A stretch of 64,000 bases of DNA, taken from NCBI GenBank assembly GCA_029215795.1, contig JARDYH010000003.1:175596382-175660381 (forward strand), read 5' to 3'. The notes under the pieces are model-generated. The model searched no databases, was not told the DNA's origin, and saw only the letters and a list, made by a program, of their open reading frames with translations. Shown piece by piece: positions 1 through 12,181 of the stretch (positions within the stretch are counted from its first letter, which is position 1; the number at the start of each line of letters is the position of its first letter). This DNA comes from Anniella stebbinsi (taxonomy: Eukaryota > Chordata > Lepidosauria > Squamata > Anniellidae). Made by a program: the position numbers and the translations under genes.

Positions 1-1393
1 TTATGAAATTATGCTATGACCCCCCCCCCCCCCCCGCTCTAAATTTACTATATCTTCCACCCCAATCTGGAAACCTGACTGGATACACACTATTATTTTT
101 TGTGCAGCCCCTGCATCACTTCTTCCCCACTATCTCTCAGTCCTGGCTTCTCCTGCCCTCTCCTGCCTTCTACATCCTTTTCCTTTTCCTGTCTTGCTTC
201 ATATCCAGCCCTGCAACAGTCATGGACTCTCAATGCCACCCATCAATCAGCAATCTGAGTAGGATAAGGACTCGTGTACTGGGTAATTCTGAGCTTGCAG
301 TGGGTTGATCCAATGGTGTAATTCTGCGCAGAGCAAGGGGAGAGAGAGAGAGAGAGAGAGAGAAATCCTGTTGCTCTAGCGGACATCTGCTAGTGTGACA
401 GTGGATTTAATACATTGTTTGTAAACCTGCTACCAACAACACATGTAAAATCGTTTGTGCCCTATCCTATCTTTTGGCTTACACTCCACAGATTTTTAAC
501 ACACACCACACACACACTACAGATCCTCTACAGGCCCCAAGCAATTAAACCTTGAATATTGAATATTATGTATTAGCGATGATAAAGGTAAGAAACTTAG
601 AATGCAATCTTATGCATGTTCAAGTAAAAAAATATGCAGCCCTTCAGCCCCTAGAATGCCTCAGGCAACTGGGGCATGCTAGGAATTGTAGGACTTCTTT
701 CTGTCTAAACGTGCATGGGATTGCACCCTTAGAGCTCCATCTCACCAGCGATTTAGTGCACTCTTGCTATGCCTGGTGTGCGATTTGCAGCATGGTACTC
801 AAATGACGTTGTGCCTATCCTGCTGACACCCTGCCTCTTTCCCAGCCTTTCCTAGAGTGCTAAAAGACTGGATTAGTTTCCCTAAGTGCATTTAATGCAT
901 CCTAAATCTCCGTGGGAGGTTGAATGGATTGCATCAGGTCTTGGCAGGGAAAAGCGATCTCTCCCAGCAGCTGGCTCCAAGCCTCAATATAAAACCCAAA
1001 CCTTGCATCCCAGGCTCGAAAGCCATTTTTAAAATCATACAACACCTGAAACTCTGCAGAGACAGGATTGTACTCCCTCAATGCCCTCAAAGAGCCAGAC
1101 TAAAGGGTCATTCCATTTTTGCCTGGCAGAAAGGCAGTCTGGTTGAAATACTCATCTGACAGGACCTGACTGGAGGGAGAAAGAGAAGGGGAGGGGTGGA
1201 GTGGAGCAGAAGAGCCAACGAGCGAAGGAGCAAAAGGTGAAAGGGATCATAAGCTTGACACACTTCTGCCTCAGAGGTAAAAAAACATGGAGGCAAACCG
1301 GGGAGGGGGGAAATTAGGTGTGATGGAGGTCTTAGTGAACTTTTACCAGATATTCTTAAGAATTCAAAACTCCTGACAGGAAAACTTGAATGT
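1..1393. other. Intergenic sequence, no gene recognised
   Basis: Contains a run of 16 C (20-35) and a GA repeat (341-363). The remainder shows nothing I can name. Its small open frames, including a 62-codon minus-strand frame at 902-1090, have no recognisable domain. Confidence 0.5.
341..363. repeat. (GA)n microsatellite
   Basis: An uninterrupted AG dinucleotide run of about 11 units. Confidence 0.9.
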
Positions 1394-1395
1394 TT

Positions 1396-1536
1396 GAGCC
1401 TATCTACACTACTGCTTTAAAACGATTTAAAACAGGTTTTAACAGTAGTGACAACTGTTGGGGCCCAGGACATACTCCATATACAGTTTTCAAAATGTTT
1501 TTAAAGTGTTGTATCCTGCTTGGTGTAGATAGGCTC
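1396..1536. mobile_element. Short MITE with GAGCCTATCTACAC ends
   Basis: Begins GAGCCTATCTACAC and ends with its inverted complement GTGTAGATAGGCTC. TTT flanks both sides, a possible 3-bp target duplication. The interior has TTTTAAAACG-like inverted sequence. Non-coding, 141 bp. Confidence 0.6.
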
Positions 1537-3035
1537 TTTGTGTTATGCTTCTTTCTGGCAATTTACACCCATGATATGGAATATGACCGTTTGTAGTTAT
1601 TGATGGAACAGAGGAGAACACTTGGGCCATTTGCAAAAGATACCCATTTGGCTATGACCTTTACTGCTAAACATGATTTTATTCTAATATTTCTTTAATC
1701 TCTTAAGAATGACCAGTAAATATTAACAATTGACCCCATTTCTGATGCCTACTGAACAGTAGACAGTACAATACACCAAATGAAGAGCACTAAATAAAAG
1801 ACTGAACTTACATGTGTTGGCATGTGCTTTGTAGTGCTTGTATTTGTAGCTCGATTCATGCCTAGAATCCAGTTTCATAAGTGTGCAAAGTAAAGTCTAG
1901 AAATAAGATACAATTCTACACACATTGCACTGATAAACAGAGGAAAGTACACACCCTCTGCTACTTCTTGAGCAATTCACCACACATGGTCAGGCACTCA
2001 TCCTGGCATTTTATTAGCCATTAAATACCCTGTTCCACTGAATGTTTTCTTTACAGCCAATGTTGTCTTGCTACTAGGGTTGGCGTAATATTTTTTTACC
2101 CTCCTGGGGGAAATGACTTAGATCTAGTTTAAAGCAGTAATATCTTCCCAATTATTTTCTATTATCACAACTGTTGTATTACACAGTAGGCTGCAGCTGA
2201 TTATCATAGAAGTAAGATTTCATTTCATTTTTAGATTGCAATGGTTTAAGGCAGAAGATTCAGGAATAAATGTATGGTTGCCAAATAAGAAGGGTACATT
2301 TCAAGGGTAATGCTAAGGCGGGAGACAATTATTTTTTGAGAGAGACAGACAGTTAAAAGTGGCACAGTAGAACCATCATTGCCCATGATGTACACACTCA
2401 TTTCTTTTGTTCTGCTCTCATCTCTGGTAAAACAGGGTTTTGTAGTGTTTAAAAAGCCTGCAAAAACTGTTTGACTACAAATGATAGTAGGACAAAAGAA
2501 ACGAGCAATCGCACACTATGGGAAATGATACATCTATCATACCATTTTCAATTCTCTATTGTCTCTCAGACAAAACTATTGTCTGTCGCCAGCCTAACAC
2601 ATAACTTCTGAGCACCCACACACTTTTCTGAAAAGGAAGATATAAACAGATTTACCTTTTTTTAAAAAAAAAAAAAACCTTTCTGCAATTGCTAATTGTG
2701 TGAACGACATCCTACCTGGTTTGGCCCTAAGGGGGAAGGCAGAGATGGCCAGGGCCTGCATTTTGGGGAGATGATGGTATCATAGCTCAGTGACAGAGCA
2801 CAGAATGGTCCTATTGAAAGCCAATCTTGAGTAGCTTTCTAGACAGGTGGGATTAGACCTCTGTGGGATTAGATCTCTTTAAATTTTAGTCCCATTGAAA
2901 GGCCCCTGCAGAAAGGTAGCATTGGACTATATGGAACAATGGGCAGATTTAGCATGACAGCTTTGTATGTTTCTGTGGAGGAGAGAAAGCTAGAATCAAG
3001 AGGAAAAATGGTGTCCTGGTTGTCATAGGAAACAC
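1537..3035. other. Intergenic sequence, nothing assigned
   Basis: AT-rich sequence without recognisable genes. An A run lies near 2660-2680. I see no supported feature. Confidence 0.4.
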
Positions 3036-3084
3036 ATATTTATCTCTCTCTATGTTTGTTTGTTTGTTGTTTGTGTTTCTGCTA

Positions 3085-3160
3085 ACTGAGAACACTTCAT
3101 GGATCTGACGAAGGAAGTTCTAGTCCACAAAAGCTAATGCCGTAATAAATCTGTGGGCCT
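3085..3160 (+). repeat. Old retroelement tail with CTGACGAAG motif
   Basis: Contains CTGACGA (3105-3111), then a decayed stem and CCACAAAAGC, followed by GTAATAAATC. It resembles a widespread vertebrate repeat whose consensus reads CTGATGAAG ... CCACGAAAGC. Family assignment is from memory and not secure. Confidence 0.45.
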
Positions 3161-3169
3161 TTAACAGCA

Positions 3170-3252
3170 CAATCTTATACAAGTCTACTCAGAAGTAAAC
3201 CTAGAGTTCAATGGCCTTACACCCAGATAAGTGTGTATAGGACGGCAGCTAT
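3170..3252. repeat. GCAATCCTAT-type short inverted repeat, decayed
   Basis: Runs from AGCACAATCTTATAC through CTACTCAGAAGTAA to GTGTATAGGA. It is the same family as 6607-6697, 47015-47090, 56195-56268 and 60985-61090. Confidence 0.5.
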
Positions 3253-4103
3253 GCTATCAGAAGACATTCAGTTATTTTTCTTACAACCAACTATCAAAGC
3301 TACCTTTCTGGAAGACCCTCTTTGTTATTAGTTATTTTGAAACTAGTGAAATGCTGGAATAAATGCCTCCGTTTTTTTAGGTCATGACTCTCAAGAGAAG
3401 GAAAATATATGCATGTAATCTGTACACATCAACTGTGTGTCCTGTCCATGCAATAGAGATCTTCTCTACAGGAGCAATTTATTGCACACTCGTGATTGTT
3501 CCCCACAAAAGTTTGCAGGTTCTTTTCATGACATTGTCAACCTCCGATGCCTCTCCTGCCATTTTCAAGCAGAAATCTGCCATTTTATAAAACCCTGACA
3601 ATGCTGCAATAAATCAAATCATGCAATAAAGCAGTGCCATCTGCTGGTGGTATAAATGAAACATATGGGAAGGAACTGGCAAAAACAAGGAGCATGTGTA
3701 TTGTACCAATTGTTAAACCTGTGAAGACTTCTGAAGACAACGCTCCAGTAAGGCTATGGGATTTTTGCTTAACATGGAGAAGCCCGTAATATCTGTATGT
3801 AAGTGACTGACTTTCCCCCACTTTTCTGCATAAAGACAATGATCATATTCTATACTGCCCCATAGCTGATGCTGTCTGGGCGGCTCACAAAAAATTATAA
3901 AATAGCAGAGCTATTTCTCAGAGTCTCAAAAAAATTATGGTTCTGTAGCCAAGCCAAGAGGTTAAATAAGATATACAGTTCTATCCAGGGTCTGTCTTCT
4001 GTGAAACGAAAGGACCTTCCTTGAGAGAAAAGGCTGGTTTTGGGGGAGCCCTCATCCCCACCTACCACAGCTTACCCCATTCAGCAGAGTTTCCTTACTC
4101 TCT

Positions 4104-4329
4104 GGCTGAATTCGGATGACACAATAAGCAACTGGGGGAGGGAAAACAATCGTCAGTTGTATTTACTATTGTGTTGTCCGAATTCTGCCATAGTCAATTC
4201 AGCGCTGATCCTAATCCACACCACAGTTGATTATTTATTACCATGTTGTGTGGGGAGTACCCCGTAGATGAACAACTGTAAAGTTGATTATTTCCCCACC
4301 ATTGACTATCGTGTTGTCCAAATTCAGCC
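4104..4329. mobile_element. MITE, GGCTGAATTCGG ends, 3-bp TSD TCT
   Basis: Starts GGCTGAATTCGGATGACACA and ends with the inverted form (TGTTGTCCAAATTCAGCC). TCT occurs directly on both sides (4101-4103 and 4330-4332). An inner copy of the terminal motif, TGTTGTCCGAATTC, suggests a compound or nested unit. The ends match the longer element at 20367-21977 and the one at 36426-36805. A 3-bp duplication would fit a PIF/Harbinger-like origin, though the usual TWA target is not kept here. Confidence 0.65.
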
Positions 4330-4332
4330 TCT

Positions 4333-6029
4333 GTGTAGCGTTTTGGGGGAACTGGAGTGGCTGGAATGGGAAGGAGAGGGTAGGAAAATTCATATAAATC
4401 TGGATCCAACTCATACTTTATCATGGTGTCTACAGTCCGTGAACTGTGTAGAAAAGACAACATTCATAGTTAGCAGTCAATGAAGAGGGCTAGATTATTT
4501 TGACTTCAATAGACTTGATCACCTTCCCTCTTTTTTTCTGGCTCCACTTCAAAAAAATATATAGCTACAACTTAAGATCTATAAAAAGTTGTATTTTAGA
4601 CAACTTCCAGATTGCAGCAAAAACAACATGGACCTGTTTCATGAATTACACTTTCATCCATTGGAAAAAGGAGGTTCAAAGGCAGTGGAGAATGGTGACT
4701 CTGATGTCAGTGGGGTGATGCATCTGCTCTGGGTTTCAGCAGAACTAGTCAGAACATTGCACCTTGGATAGCTCCTTTAGAGTTCTGATAGGTTAAAATC
4801 TCTGTTATCACAACAGATGTGTTGTTCTCATCCCAAGTTCATGGCATCTGTTCTGCAGCGGTCAAGTGGAAAGCATAGGCTCCATTTTCAAAAGCCCCAA
4901 GTCCATTCAGATAAATAATTGTGCAAGCCAATGCATGCACAGTAATAGAAGACTCTTTATTGACAGAGTTCACACTTACCTGAATATATACAATGCCGAA
5001 TTCTTTCTGCTCAAGAGTATTGTGCCATGCATGGATTTTACAGAACTCCAGCCATTAATACTTTCATCTGAATAACCTCTCTATGACCAACCCCTGACCT
5101 GTCACGAGTAATGTACATTTGCAGCCATTACAACCTAATCTCTCCAAACTTGATTTACACAGAGTAATTACAAAAGCCTTGAAAGCTAATAAATCAGTCA
5201 CTCCACATGAATACAAACCATGGCAATTAATTAAATTATGAAAGCGTATATTTCAATAGTACAGAATGCTAGTAGAAAATGGGAGAAAACAAACGTAAAG
5301 CTCTTAAAACAAAGACACTGCGGGATCTGGAGTCTGTACAGTTTACTGCAAAGGACAGCAAGTTGCGTGGGAAAAAAGTACAAATTTTGAAGGCTTTATC
5401 TTTCCCATCCCTCAACAAGCAGCCTCTGCCCCATCCCAGAAATCCCCAGTGTATGTATGTGTGTGTGCATATGGGCACACAAGTGTGGTCCCCCAGGCAC
5501 ACAGCCAACAGGTTGTGCACCCCTGTTGTAGAGCATCAGCCATGGTGGCCAAGCTGTTTTTTAGGAAAGTGTATCCACCATTATTAGATCTTCTCATCCA
5601 AGAGTCCATGAGAAGCTTCAGGAATTCGGACTGCCCATGAGAGCAAGGGCCATGATGTCTTAAGTTTCCTCCACCCCTCGCTGGTGTGGCTTTGGGACAT
5701 TACATAGAACTGTTGTGCATGGTGAGTTTTCATAGATCAGGGGTGAGGAACCTCTTTCAACCCAAGAACTGAATTTCACTGAGGAGAAGCTACTGGTGTT
5801 TCAGGGATGGGGTCAAAGGCAAAGAGGGTGATCCTCCAAAATACCAGCATATTTTCACTTAAATCTGTTACTGCCAGCAACTAAGCCTTAGCTGATCCAT
5901 CCTTTTAGAATGGGTGGGGGGACTGCACAAAAGCTGGGAAAACACCAAATGATCAATGGGAGTGGAAGCAGTCTGGTCATCTGAGGTACCCCCAAGGGCC
6001 AGGTTTGGCATCCAGGCCTGAGGTTCCCC

Positions 6030-6032
<3 letters not shown>
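4333..6032. other. Intergenic sequence, nothing assigned
   Basis: No gene recognised. A CAGGGGTGAGGAACCTC-type repeat scrap lies near 5738-5790. The rest is unassigned. Confidence 0.4.

Positions 6033-6067
<35 letters not shown>
6033..6067. repeat. (GT)n microsatellite
   Basis: GT dinucleotide run of about 17 units. Confidence 0.9.
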
Positions 6068-6068
<1 letters not shown>

Positions 6069-6606
6069 CAGTGTTAAAATACTCACTGAAAGCAGTTTTA
6101 TCCTGTTAAAACATACTGAAGCTTTTCTAACACAACACATTTATTTTACACTTGTGATTCTTTACTCGTGGTTGTTTACAGGTTCTTTAGGTGACTTTGT
6201 GACCCTCCAGTTTCCCTTCTGTTTTTAAACAGAATTTTTAGTGAATTATTTTAAGAGCAGGGAAAATGCAGTATTATTTGTGTAAGTGAAAGAAAAGGTA
6301 TTTTCCTACTTGTGTAATTGCAATATTCCGCTCTACTACAGTGCCACCTTGAGGTTATGTAGTGGGAAAGCTCTTTGTATGGAGTTTGATCTCAACCCAA
6401 AAGTAGATACAATGATTAACAGCCTCCTGTAGAAAAGCTCTTAGTTTATCCACAAATACTGGATGGGTGAAATTATAGTTCTTCCAGAAACCCAGGCTCA
6501 GACATTACTAAGCATCCAGAATAAGAGTATATCACAGTTGTGCAACTATTACTGTGCCTTTGTCAAATGGATTTGGCACATATTTATAGTCAAGATGACA
6601 TTCTTG

Positions 6607-6697
6607 GGCTGCAATCCTATGCAGACTTGCTTGGAAGCAAGCCACATTGAATGCAGTGTAAGTTATTCCAAGTAAGCATTCATAGGATTACACTGTC
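6607..6697. repeat. GCAATCCTATGC inverted short repeat
   Basis: The left end GGCTGCAATCCTATGCA and the right end CATAGGATTACACTG are imperfect inverted copies around a core with AAGCAAGCC/AAGTAAGC. This is a common short interspersed repeat type in squamates, non-coding. Confidence 0.55.
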
Positions 6698-7033
6698 GGG
6701 TTTGTCATTAGCATCATAACAGGTCAGGGAGGCAAAAGTAGTGTCAAAAACCAGGTCTAGAAATGTATAAGTAAGGGTTTTGTCATTTAAAAGTGGACAC
6801 CAGTCTGCATCAAAACTAAGCTGGCTTTAACTGAAAGTGTTGTTGCCCTGGGAGGTTGAACTGATCTCTGCCTGTTTAATATGCTAACTTTAATTTAAAT
6901 GATATATTTGCTGGTTTAGGGAGATGCACATTCACATAAATGTTGACTTGTCTGGGTGCAACTGTTAATTGCTGTGCAGAGTAGGAATGGGTGCATGTGA
7001 CCCAATTACTCATCTCTGCTCTTAGGGGGAGAA

Positions 7034-7362
7034 TAGGGTGACCATATAGAAAGGAGGACAGGGCTCCTGTATCTTTAACAGTTGTACAGAGAAGGGAATT
7101 TCAGCAGGTGTCACTTGTATGCATGCAGCACCTGGTGAAATTCCCTCTTCATCACAACAGTTAAAGCTGCAGGAACCCTGCCCTCTTTTGTATCTGGTCA
7201 CTCTACAAAGAGGGCATGGCTCCTGCAACTTTAACTGTTGTGATGAAGAGGGAATTTCACCAGGTGCTGCATGCATACAAATGAAACCTGCTGAAATTCC
7301 TTTTTTAATACTACTGTTAAAGATACAGGAGCCCTGTTCCTCTTTTCCACATGGTCACCCTA
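7034..7362. mobile_element. Palindromic MITE, family A, copy 1
   Basis: Starts TAGGGTGACCATAT and ends ATGGTCACCCTA. The two halves are near-complete inverted copies: CTTTAACAG, GGGAATTTCAGCAGG, CATCACAACAGTTAAAG and TGCATGCA motifs appear in mirror order. TA flanks GGGTGACC on both sides, which fits a TA target site. About 329 bp. Confidence 0.75.
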
Positions 7363-9236
7363 GGGGGAAGTATAGTCCAGACATGCCCATTAGGATTTCA
7401 GTGGTAGCCTAGTTCACACATGCATGCACAACCAAATTTTTCCTCCCTTGATCTAGCGCCAAGCCTCCAGTCATCTTTGTAGTCACACAATGAAGACAAT
7501 CCCTTAGCCACGCTTCATGTTACAGGCACAATCTGCACACAGCAACACAGACATACGTTCTCTATTCAGCTTTTCACACTAGTTAGGCTGCAAGCAAGAG
7601 GCTACCTTTGATGAATAAACAATGTCATAGGAAGTTGTGACAAACTGGCACCAGCTGACAGTACGAAACCTGAGTCGCTTTTCTAGCCACTCCCTCAGAG
7701 AGGGTCTTTCCCCAGGGACCTCTTTTGAGAGACCAATCTTTTAAAATGCCTCACATCTCAAAGTTGCTCCTTCTTCTTCACCTGACATCTGATTCTTGGG
7801 TCTGTCACTCCAAACTCCTTCCCCACCGCAAGATCTTGTCTTCCAACAGACGAAGAGGCCTCTAGCTGGCTTTGATTCAACTGATTGGCTCGCATCTGGA
7901 AAGACCCCACTCTGCTACTGTTGCCCTGCCCTTTCTCCACTAAGCTTTCACCCTCTTCCTCATCTGACTCTGAATCTGTTCCCACACCTTTTAGAGTGCT
8001 TCTGCAGAGATGTTGGGCCCAATCCTTACACTATCTGCCTTGCAAACTCCATTGAAAAATATTGGGTGAATATGGAGAAAAGTTCGATCTAGGGTGTTAT
8101 ATCTGAGCGCTCATTGACATATTCAAGTCATCACTTATTATTGCAGATAATGTGTGACAGATATGCATGTGTAACCCAGTCCATGACACAGTGCAGAATT
8201 AGATCTAAACTATGGGTCTGTCTCAATTTATTGTGGGGAAACCAAGGGAAGTATCCAATGCTGTCATTAGCACTAGAACTGTGATTCCATTAGATACTTA
8301 CTGGATACCAAGTAAGTATTGTTCACGTTTAAGAATGTTTTCAAATTGTATGAAGAACAACCAGCAGCCAGCAATTATTATTTTTCAAAGTTACAGAAAA
8401 CAGAATTCTTCCCTAAAGTATGTTGTATGGAGCATTCTTTGTTCTATTTACACTTAGAAATGGCAAAAAGTGGACAGGATCCAAGACTGCCTGCACATCA
8501 GTGGAGCCCACCACTAGTGCAACAGGGAGCTAGCAATTTAAAAAGGAACCAGAACCAAGCAGAAACACTTGTTTCTGGAGTGAAGCAGGTCAGTGAACCT
8601 TGCAGAAGGAAGCTCTGTTGACCTGTCCCATTTTGGAAATAAACATTTCTGCTTGTTTCCAAGGTTGCTTTACGAACTGTGAGCATTCTGTTGCGGCAGT
8701 AGTGAGTTCTGCTAGCACAACGGACCGAGTGAGAGCACAGAGGAAGTATTGGATATGGTCCAGTGATTCAATTTTAAAAAAGATTCAAGACTGCTCCAAA
8801 ATAAGTTGTTGGTATACACCATCACTAGTGTAAGTGCACCTTATGTGAAACAGAAAAGACATTTCACACATTTTCCCCCAAGAATAAATTATAGCCAAAT
8901 CCAGTGACTACAGTTTGACAGAGAAGATTCCTAATACCAGCTTTGAGCCCACTGATGCTAATTACATAAAATTATACTTCATATTAAACCTCATTGTTGC
9001 AAACAGTTCAACCACCAAGGAGGAGTAATTAAATTAAATCCAGTCACTTAAGCATTTAACTGAATAGCAGAAAAACCAGGTTAGTATGGCAGCAGATTAG
9101 TTCACTTTAAAAGGAGGTGATGGATTTTTGTTTAAAGCAGCACAGTCAGGGTGGGGGATGGGGTTTACAGTTGCCTGCCAAGGCCAGTCAGTAGAGACTT
9201 ATTGATTTTTCTGGACCTTTCAACCGCTTTAAAATA
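7363..9236. other. Intergenic sequence, nothing assigned
   Basis: No gene recognised. The stretch around 7635-7990 encodes a 75-codon acidic minus-strand frame (MGTDSESDEEEGESLVEKG...) without context. It may be a retroelement fragment, but I cannot name it. Confidence 0.4.
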
Positions 9237-9556
9237 TAGGGTGACCATATGAAAAGGAGGACAGGGCTCCTGTATCTTTAACAGTTGTAAAGAGAACGGG
9301 ATTTCAGCAGGTGTCATTTGTATGCAATTAGTGCCTGGTGATATTCCCTCTTCATCACAACAGTTAAAGTTGCAGGCACTATACTAGAGTGACCAGATAC
9401 AAAAGAAGGCAGGGCCCATGCAACTTTAACTGTTGTGATGAAGAGGGGATTTCACAAGAAACTAATTGTATACAAATGACACTGGCAGAAATTCCCTTTT
9501 CTCTACAACTGTTAAAGTTACATGAGCCCTGTCCTCCTTTTCATATGGTCAGCCTA
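9237..9556. mobile_element. Palindromic MITE, family A, copy 2
   Basis: Starts TAGGGTGACCATATGAAAAG and ends CTTTTCATATGGTCAGCCTA. It has the same inverted-half layout as copy 1, with the ATCACAACAGTTAAAG block near the centre. About 320 bp. Confidence 0.8.
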
Positions 9557-10394
9557 GCTATGCCTCATTCACAGAATTTTATGTTCACATGTCATCATCT
9601 TCCATTTGTGAGCCTCCACAATTTCCCACCTCTTTTTCATACCACAGTTGCGGGGAGATGGAATAGCTAATCAATCCAGTCAGTATGAATAAGACTTCCA
9701 GCAGAACAGAGCCAGAGTTGTAGTGACAAAAAGTTCCCCTAGCTCTCGGATCTTCTATGCAGTGCCTGTGGGGATCATTTTGACCAGTCACACTTCTCTT
9801 GCACCTGCCAGTTTCCCTGCCTCTCCTGGTATTTTTTAAAAAATTAACTGGAGGGACTGACATGCTGCAAAGTAAACCATAGGCTTCCAGTGCCATCTTT
9901 ATTTGCAAGAATGCCTTTGGGCCCCACAAGGGCTCCAGAGGCATTCTTAGAAAAATAAAAATGGCAAGTGGCTGAGGACCAGCACATTGTTTTGAAATGT
10001 GGCCAGCAACCCAGAAAATAGAAAAAAGGTACACTGGAGGTGATAGGGATTGCCCTGTGGAGCTAGAAGAGGTGGTAGAGAACACTGGGGGGGGGGACCA
10101 GAATGAGGGGATGTTTCGCTTGTGTTGAGCATTTTGCTGGGTTGTTTGTGTGAGGTGTCCTTAACCTCAGATGGGTTATTTTTACATGTGATGTGTTTTG
10201 CCTGTGTTTGGAGGTGAGAAATTATCTGAACATCATCAGATTACCTTCTATGAAATGGGTATTTTGTTGTGCTTTGTGGGGGTAAAATATGTGATTTGGC
10301 ATTTGGGAATCAGCCCTTTTCTCAACCTTATATGCAGTTTCCCAGACACGTAACTTGTCTCTGAGGCTTATCGGTGTTGCTGTTTGTGAAATAC
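9557..10394. other. Intergenic sequence, nothing assigned
   Basis: No gene or clear repeat recognised. The 166-codon minus-strand frame at 9585-10085 has no domain I know. Confidence 0.4.
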
Positions 10395-10407
10395 CAACAG
10401 GGGGAGT

Positions 10408-11550
10408 GTGTCCCTGTTGGTACTCCTGGACCTCTCAGCGGCTTTCGATACCATCGACCATGGTATCCTTCTGGAACGCCTGAGGGAATTGGGACTCGGG
10501 GGCACTGTGCTTCAGTGGTTCCGGTCCTACCTCTCGGGCAGGTTCCAGATGGTGATGTTTGGGGATAGTTGCTCTTCAAAGAAAGAGCAGCTATGTGGTG
10601 TACCACAAGGTGCCATCCTATCCCCAATGCTGTTTAACATCTACATGAAACCGATGGAAGAGATCATCCGGAGGCATGGGGCGGGGTGCTATCAATACGC
10701 TGATGACACCCAAATATATTTCTCTATGCCTTTGACAACAGTGGCAGCTAAGGATAGTGTGTCTTCTCTGAATGAATGCTTGGAGGTGGTAATGGGCTGG
10801 ATGAGGAAAAACAAACTGAGGCTGAATCCAGACAAGACGGAGGTGCTTACTGTCAAGGGCCACAACCTGGGGTTGGAGGTGTGTCAACCAGTTCTGGATG
10901 GGGTTACACTCCCCCTGAAAGGCTGTGTTTGCAGCTTGGGGGTGCTCCTGGATCCGTCGCTCCAAATGATAACTCAGATAGATGCGACTGCCAGGAGTGC
11001 CTACTATCAGCTTCGGCTGATACGCCAGCTGCGCCCCTTCCTAGAGTTGGAAGACCTAAAATCAGTAGTGCACGCGCTGGTAACTTCGAAGCTCGACTTC
11101 TGCAATGCGCTGTACATAGGGCTACCTCTGTGCCTAGTCCGGAAACTTCAACTAGTTCAAAATATGGCAGCCAGGTTGGTCACCGGTACATCTAGGGGTG
11201 ACCACATTACACCAGTTTTAAAATCTCTTCACTGGCTGCCAATCAGTTTCTGGGCGAAGTACAAAGTGTTGGTTATTACCTTTAAAGCCCTACATGGTTT
11301 GGGTCCAGGTTACCTATGGGATCGCCTTCTCCCATACAATCCGCCCTGCACGCTCAGGTCCTCTGGGAAGAATTTACTACAGTCAACAAGAACTAGACTG
11401 ACAACTGTTACCCAGAGGACCTTCTCTTCTGCCGCTCCCAGATTGTGGAATGACCTGCTGGGAGAGATTCGCCAACTCACTAGTCTTCAGGAATTTAAAA
11501 GATCTATAAAGACTGATATCTTCCGGCAGGCCTATCCAGATGTATTTTAA
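10408..11550 (+). CDS. LINE ORF2 C-terminal fragment: reverse transcriptase
   Basis: A 380-codon open frame without stops. RT motifs are in order: motif A LDLSAAFDTIDHG (about residues 8-20), motif B GVPQGAILSPMLFN (about 63-76), motif C YADDTQIYF (about 95-103) and motif D NPDKTEVL. The C-terminal part carries CR1/L2-type LHWLPI and LWNDLL...RQLTSLQEFKR motifs and ends FRQAYPDVF. The endonuclease and the N-terminal RT are missing, so it is a dead-on-arrival copy. The first Met is not a real start; the frame enters from truncated sequence. Confidence 0.85.
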   Translation: MSLLVLLDLSAAFDTIDHGILLERLRELGLGGTVLQWFRSYLSGRFQMVMFGDSCSSKKEQLCGVPQGAILSPMLFNIYMKPMEEIIRRHGAGCYQYADDTQIYFSMPLTTVAAKDSVSSLNECLEVVMGWMRKNKLRLNPDKTEVLTVKGHNLGLEVCQPVLDGVTLPLKGCVCSLGVLLDPSLQMITQIDATARSAYYQLRLIRQLRPFLELEDLKSVVHALVTSKLDFCNALYIGLPLCLVRKLQLVQNMAARLVTGTSRGDHITPVLKSLHWLPISFWAKYKVLVITFKALHGLGPGYLWDRLLPYNPPCTLRSSGKNLLQSTRTRLTTVTQRTFSSAAPRLWNDLLGEIRQLTSLQEFKRSIKTDIFRQAYPDVF

Positions 11551-11679
11551 AGTGTTTTATTGGTGTTTTATTGGTATTTTAATGCTGTATTGGTTTTATG
11601 TGCTTTTAATCAGTTTTGTATTTTGTGTTTGGTGTTGTTCCCCGCCTCGATCCGTTGGGAGAGGCGGGTAATAATAAAT

Positions 11680-11680
11680 A

Positions 11681-11714
<34 letters not shown>
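11680..11714. repeat. (ATT)n LINE tail microsatellite
   Basis: TATTATT repeats directly after AATAATAAATA at the LINE 3' end; the tail type is shared with 19468-19518 and 36950-36971. Confidence 0.9.
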
Positions 11715-12181
11715 GGCTTTGGAGCAGAAAACTGGGTTCAAAAGAGTTGTTTTGTGGAGCTCAAGACACAGGTTGTTGAGCAAATTACTATTCTTTTAGT
11801 CTCACTAGTTTGCCTTCTGGGACATGGATGTTTTGTGACTGGCCACACCCACCATAGCAGACATTTTGTGAGAGGGCCCATGATACATTCACAAAATTCC
11901 AACATGACCACCAATCTGAAAAAGGCTAGAGTCCACTGCCCCAGCATTCTTGACCTCCAGAATGACTTATTCCCTTAAAAAGGATAAATAACTTGGAGAC
12001 AAGTAGAGAGACATGGGTACTGAGCAGGTGTGGAAATGTCTTTACACAGGTCATAGTAAACTTACAGAATTCACTGCCACAAGATGTAGTGCCCACTAGC
12101 TTTGAAGGTTTTAAAGGGGACCAACAAATTCACAGAGTATAGTACAATCAATGGCTACTAGTCATGGTGGCGATACACTAA

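Larger units (their letters stand above)
10395..11715 (+). mobile_element. 5'-truncated LINE (CR1/L2 clade), copy 1
   Basis: Non-LTR retrotransposon fragment. It starts inside the reverse transcriptase gene, runs to the ORF2 stop at 11550 and continues through a 3' UTR with a GC stem (CCCCGCCTCGAT ... GAGGCGGG) to an (ATT)n tail at 11680-11714. The intact frame suggests a recent insertion. The second copy at 18362-19520 is closely similar. 5' truncation is normal for LINEs. Confidence 0.9.

Noticed and set aside
902..1090. Minus-strand 62-codon frame that looks somewhat protein-like
   Set aside because: No splice sites or homologous family could be argued; too short alone.
9585..10085. Minus-strand open frame of 166 codons
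   Set aside because: No domain and composition like its surroundings; overlapping frames suggest chance.
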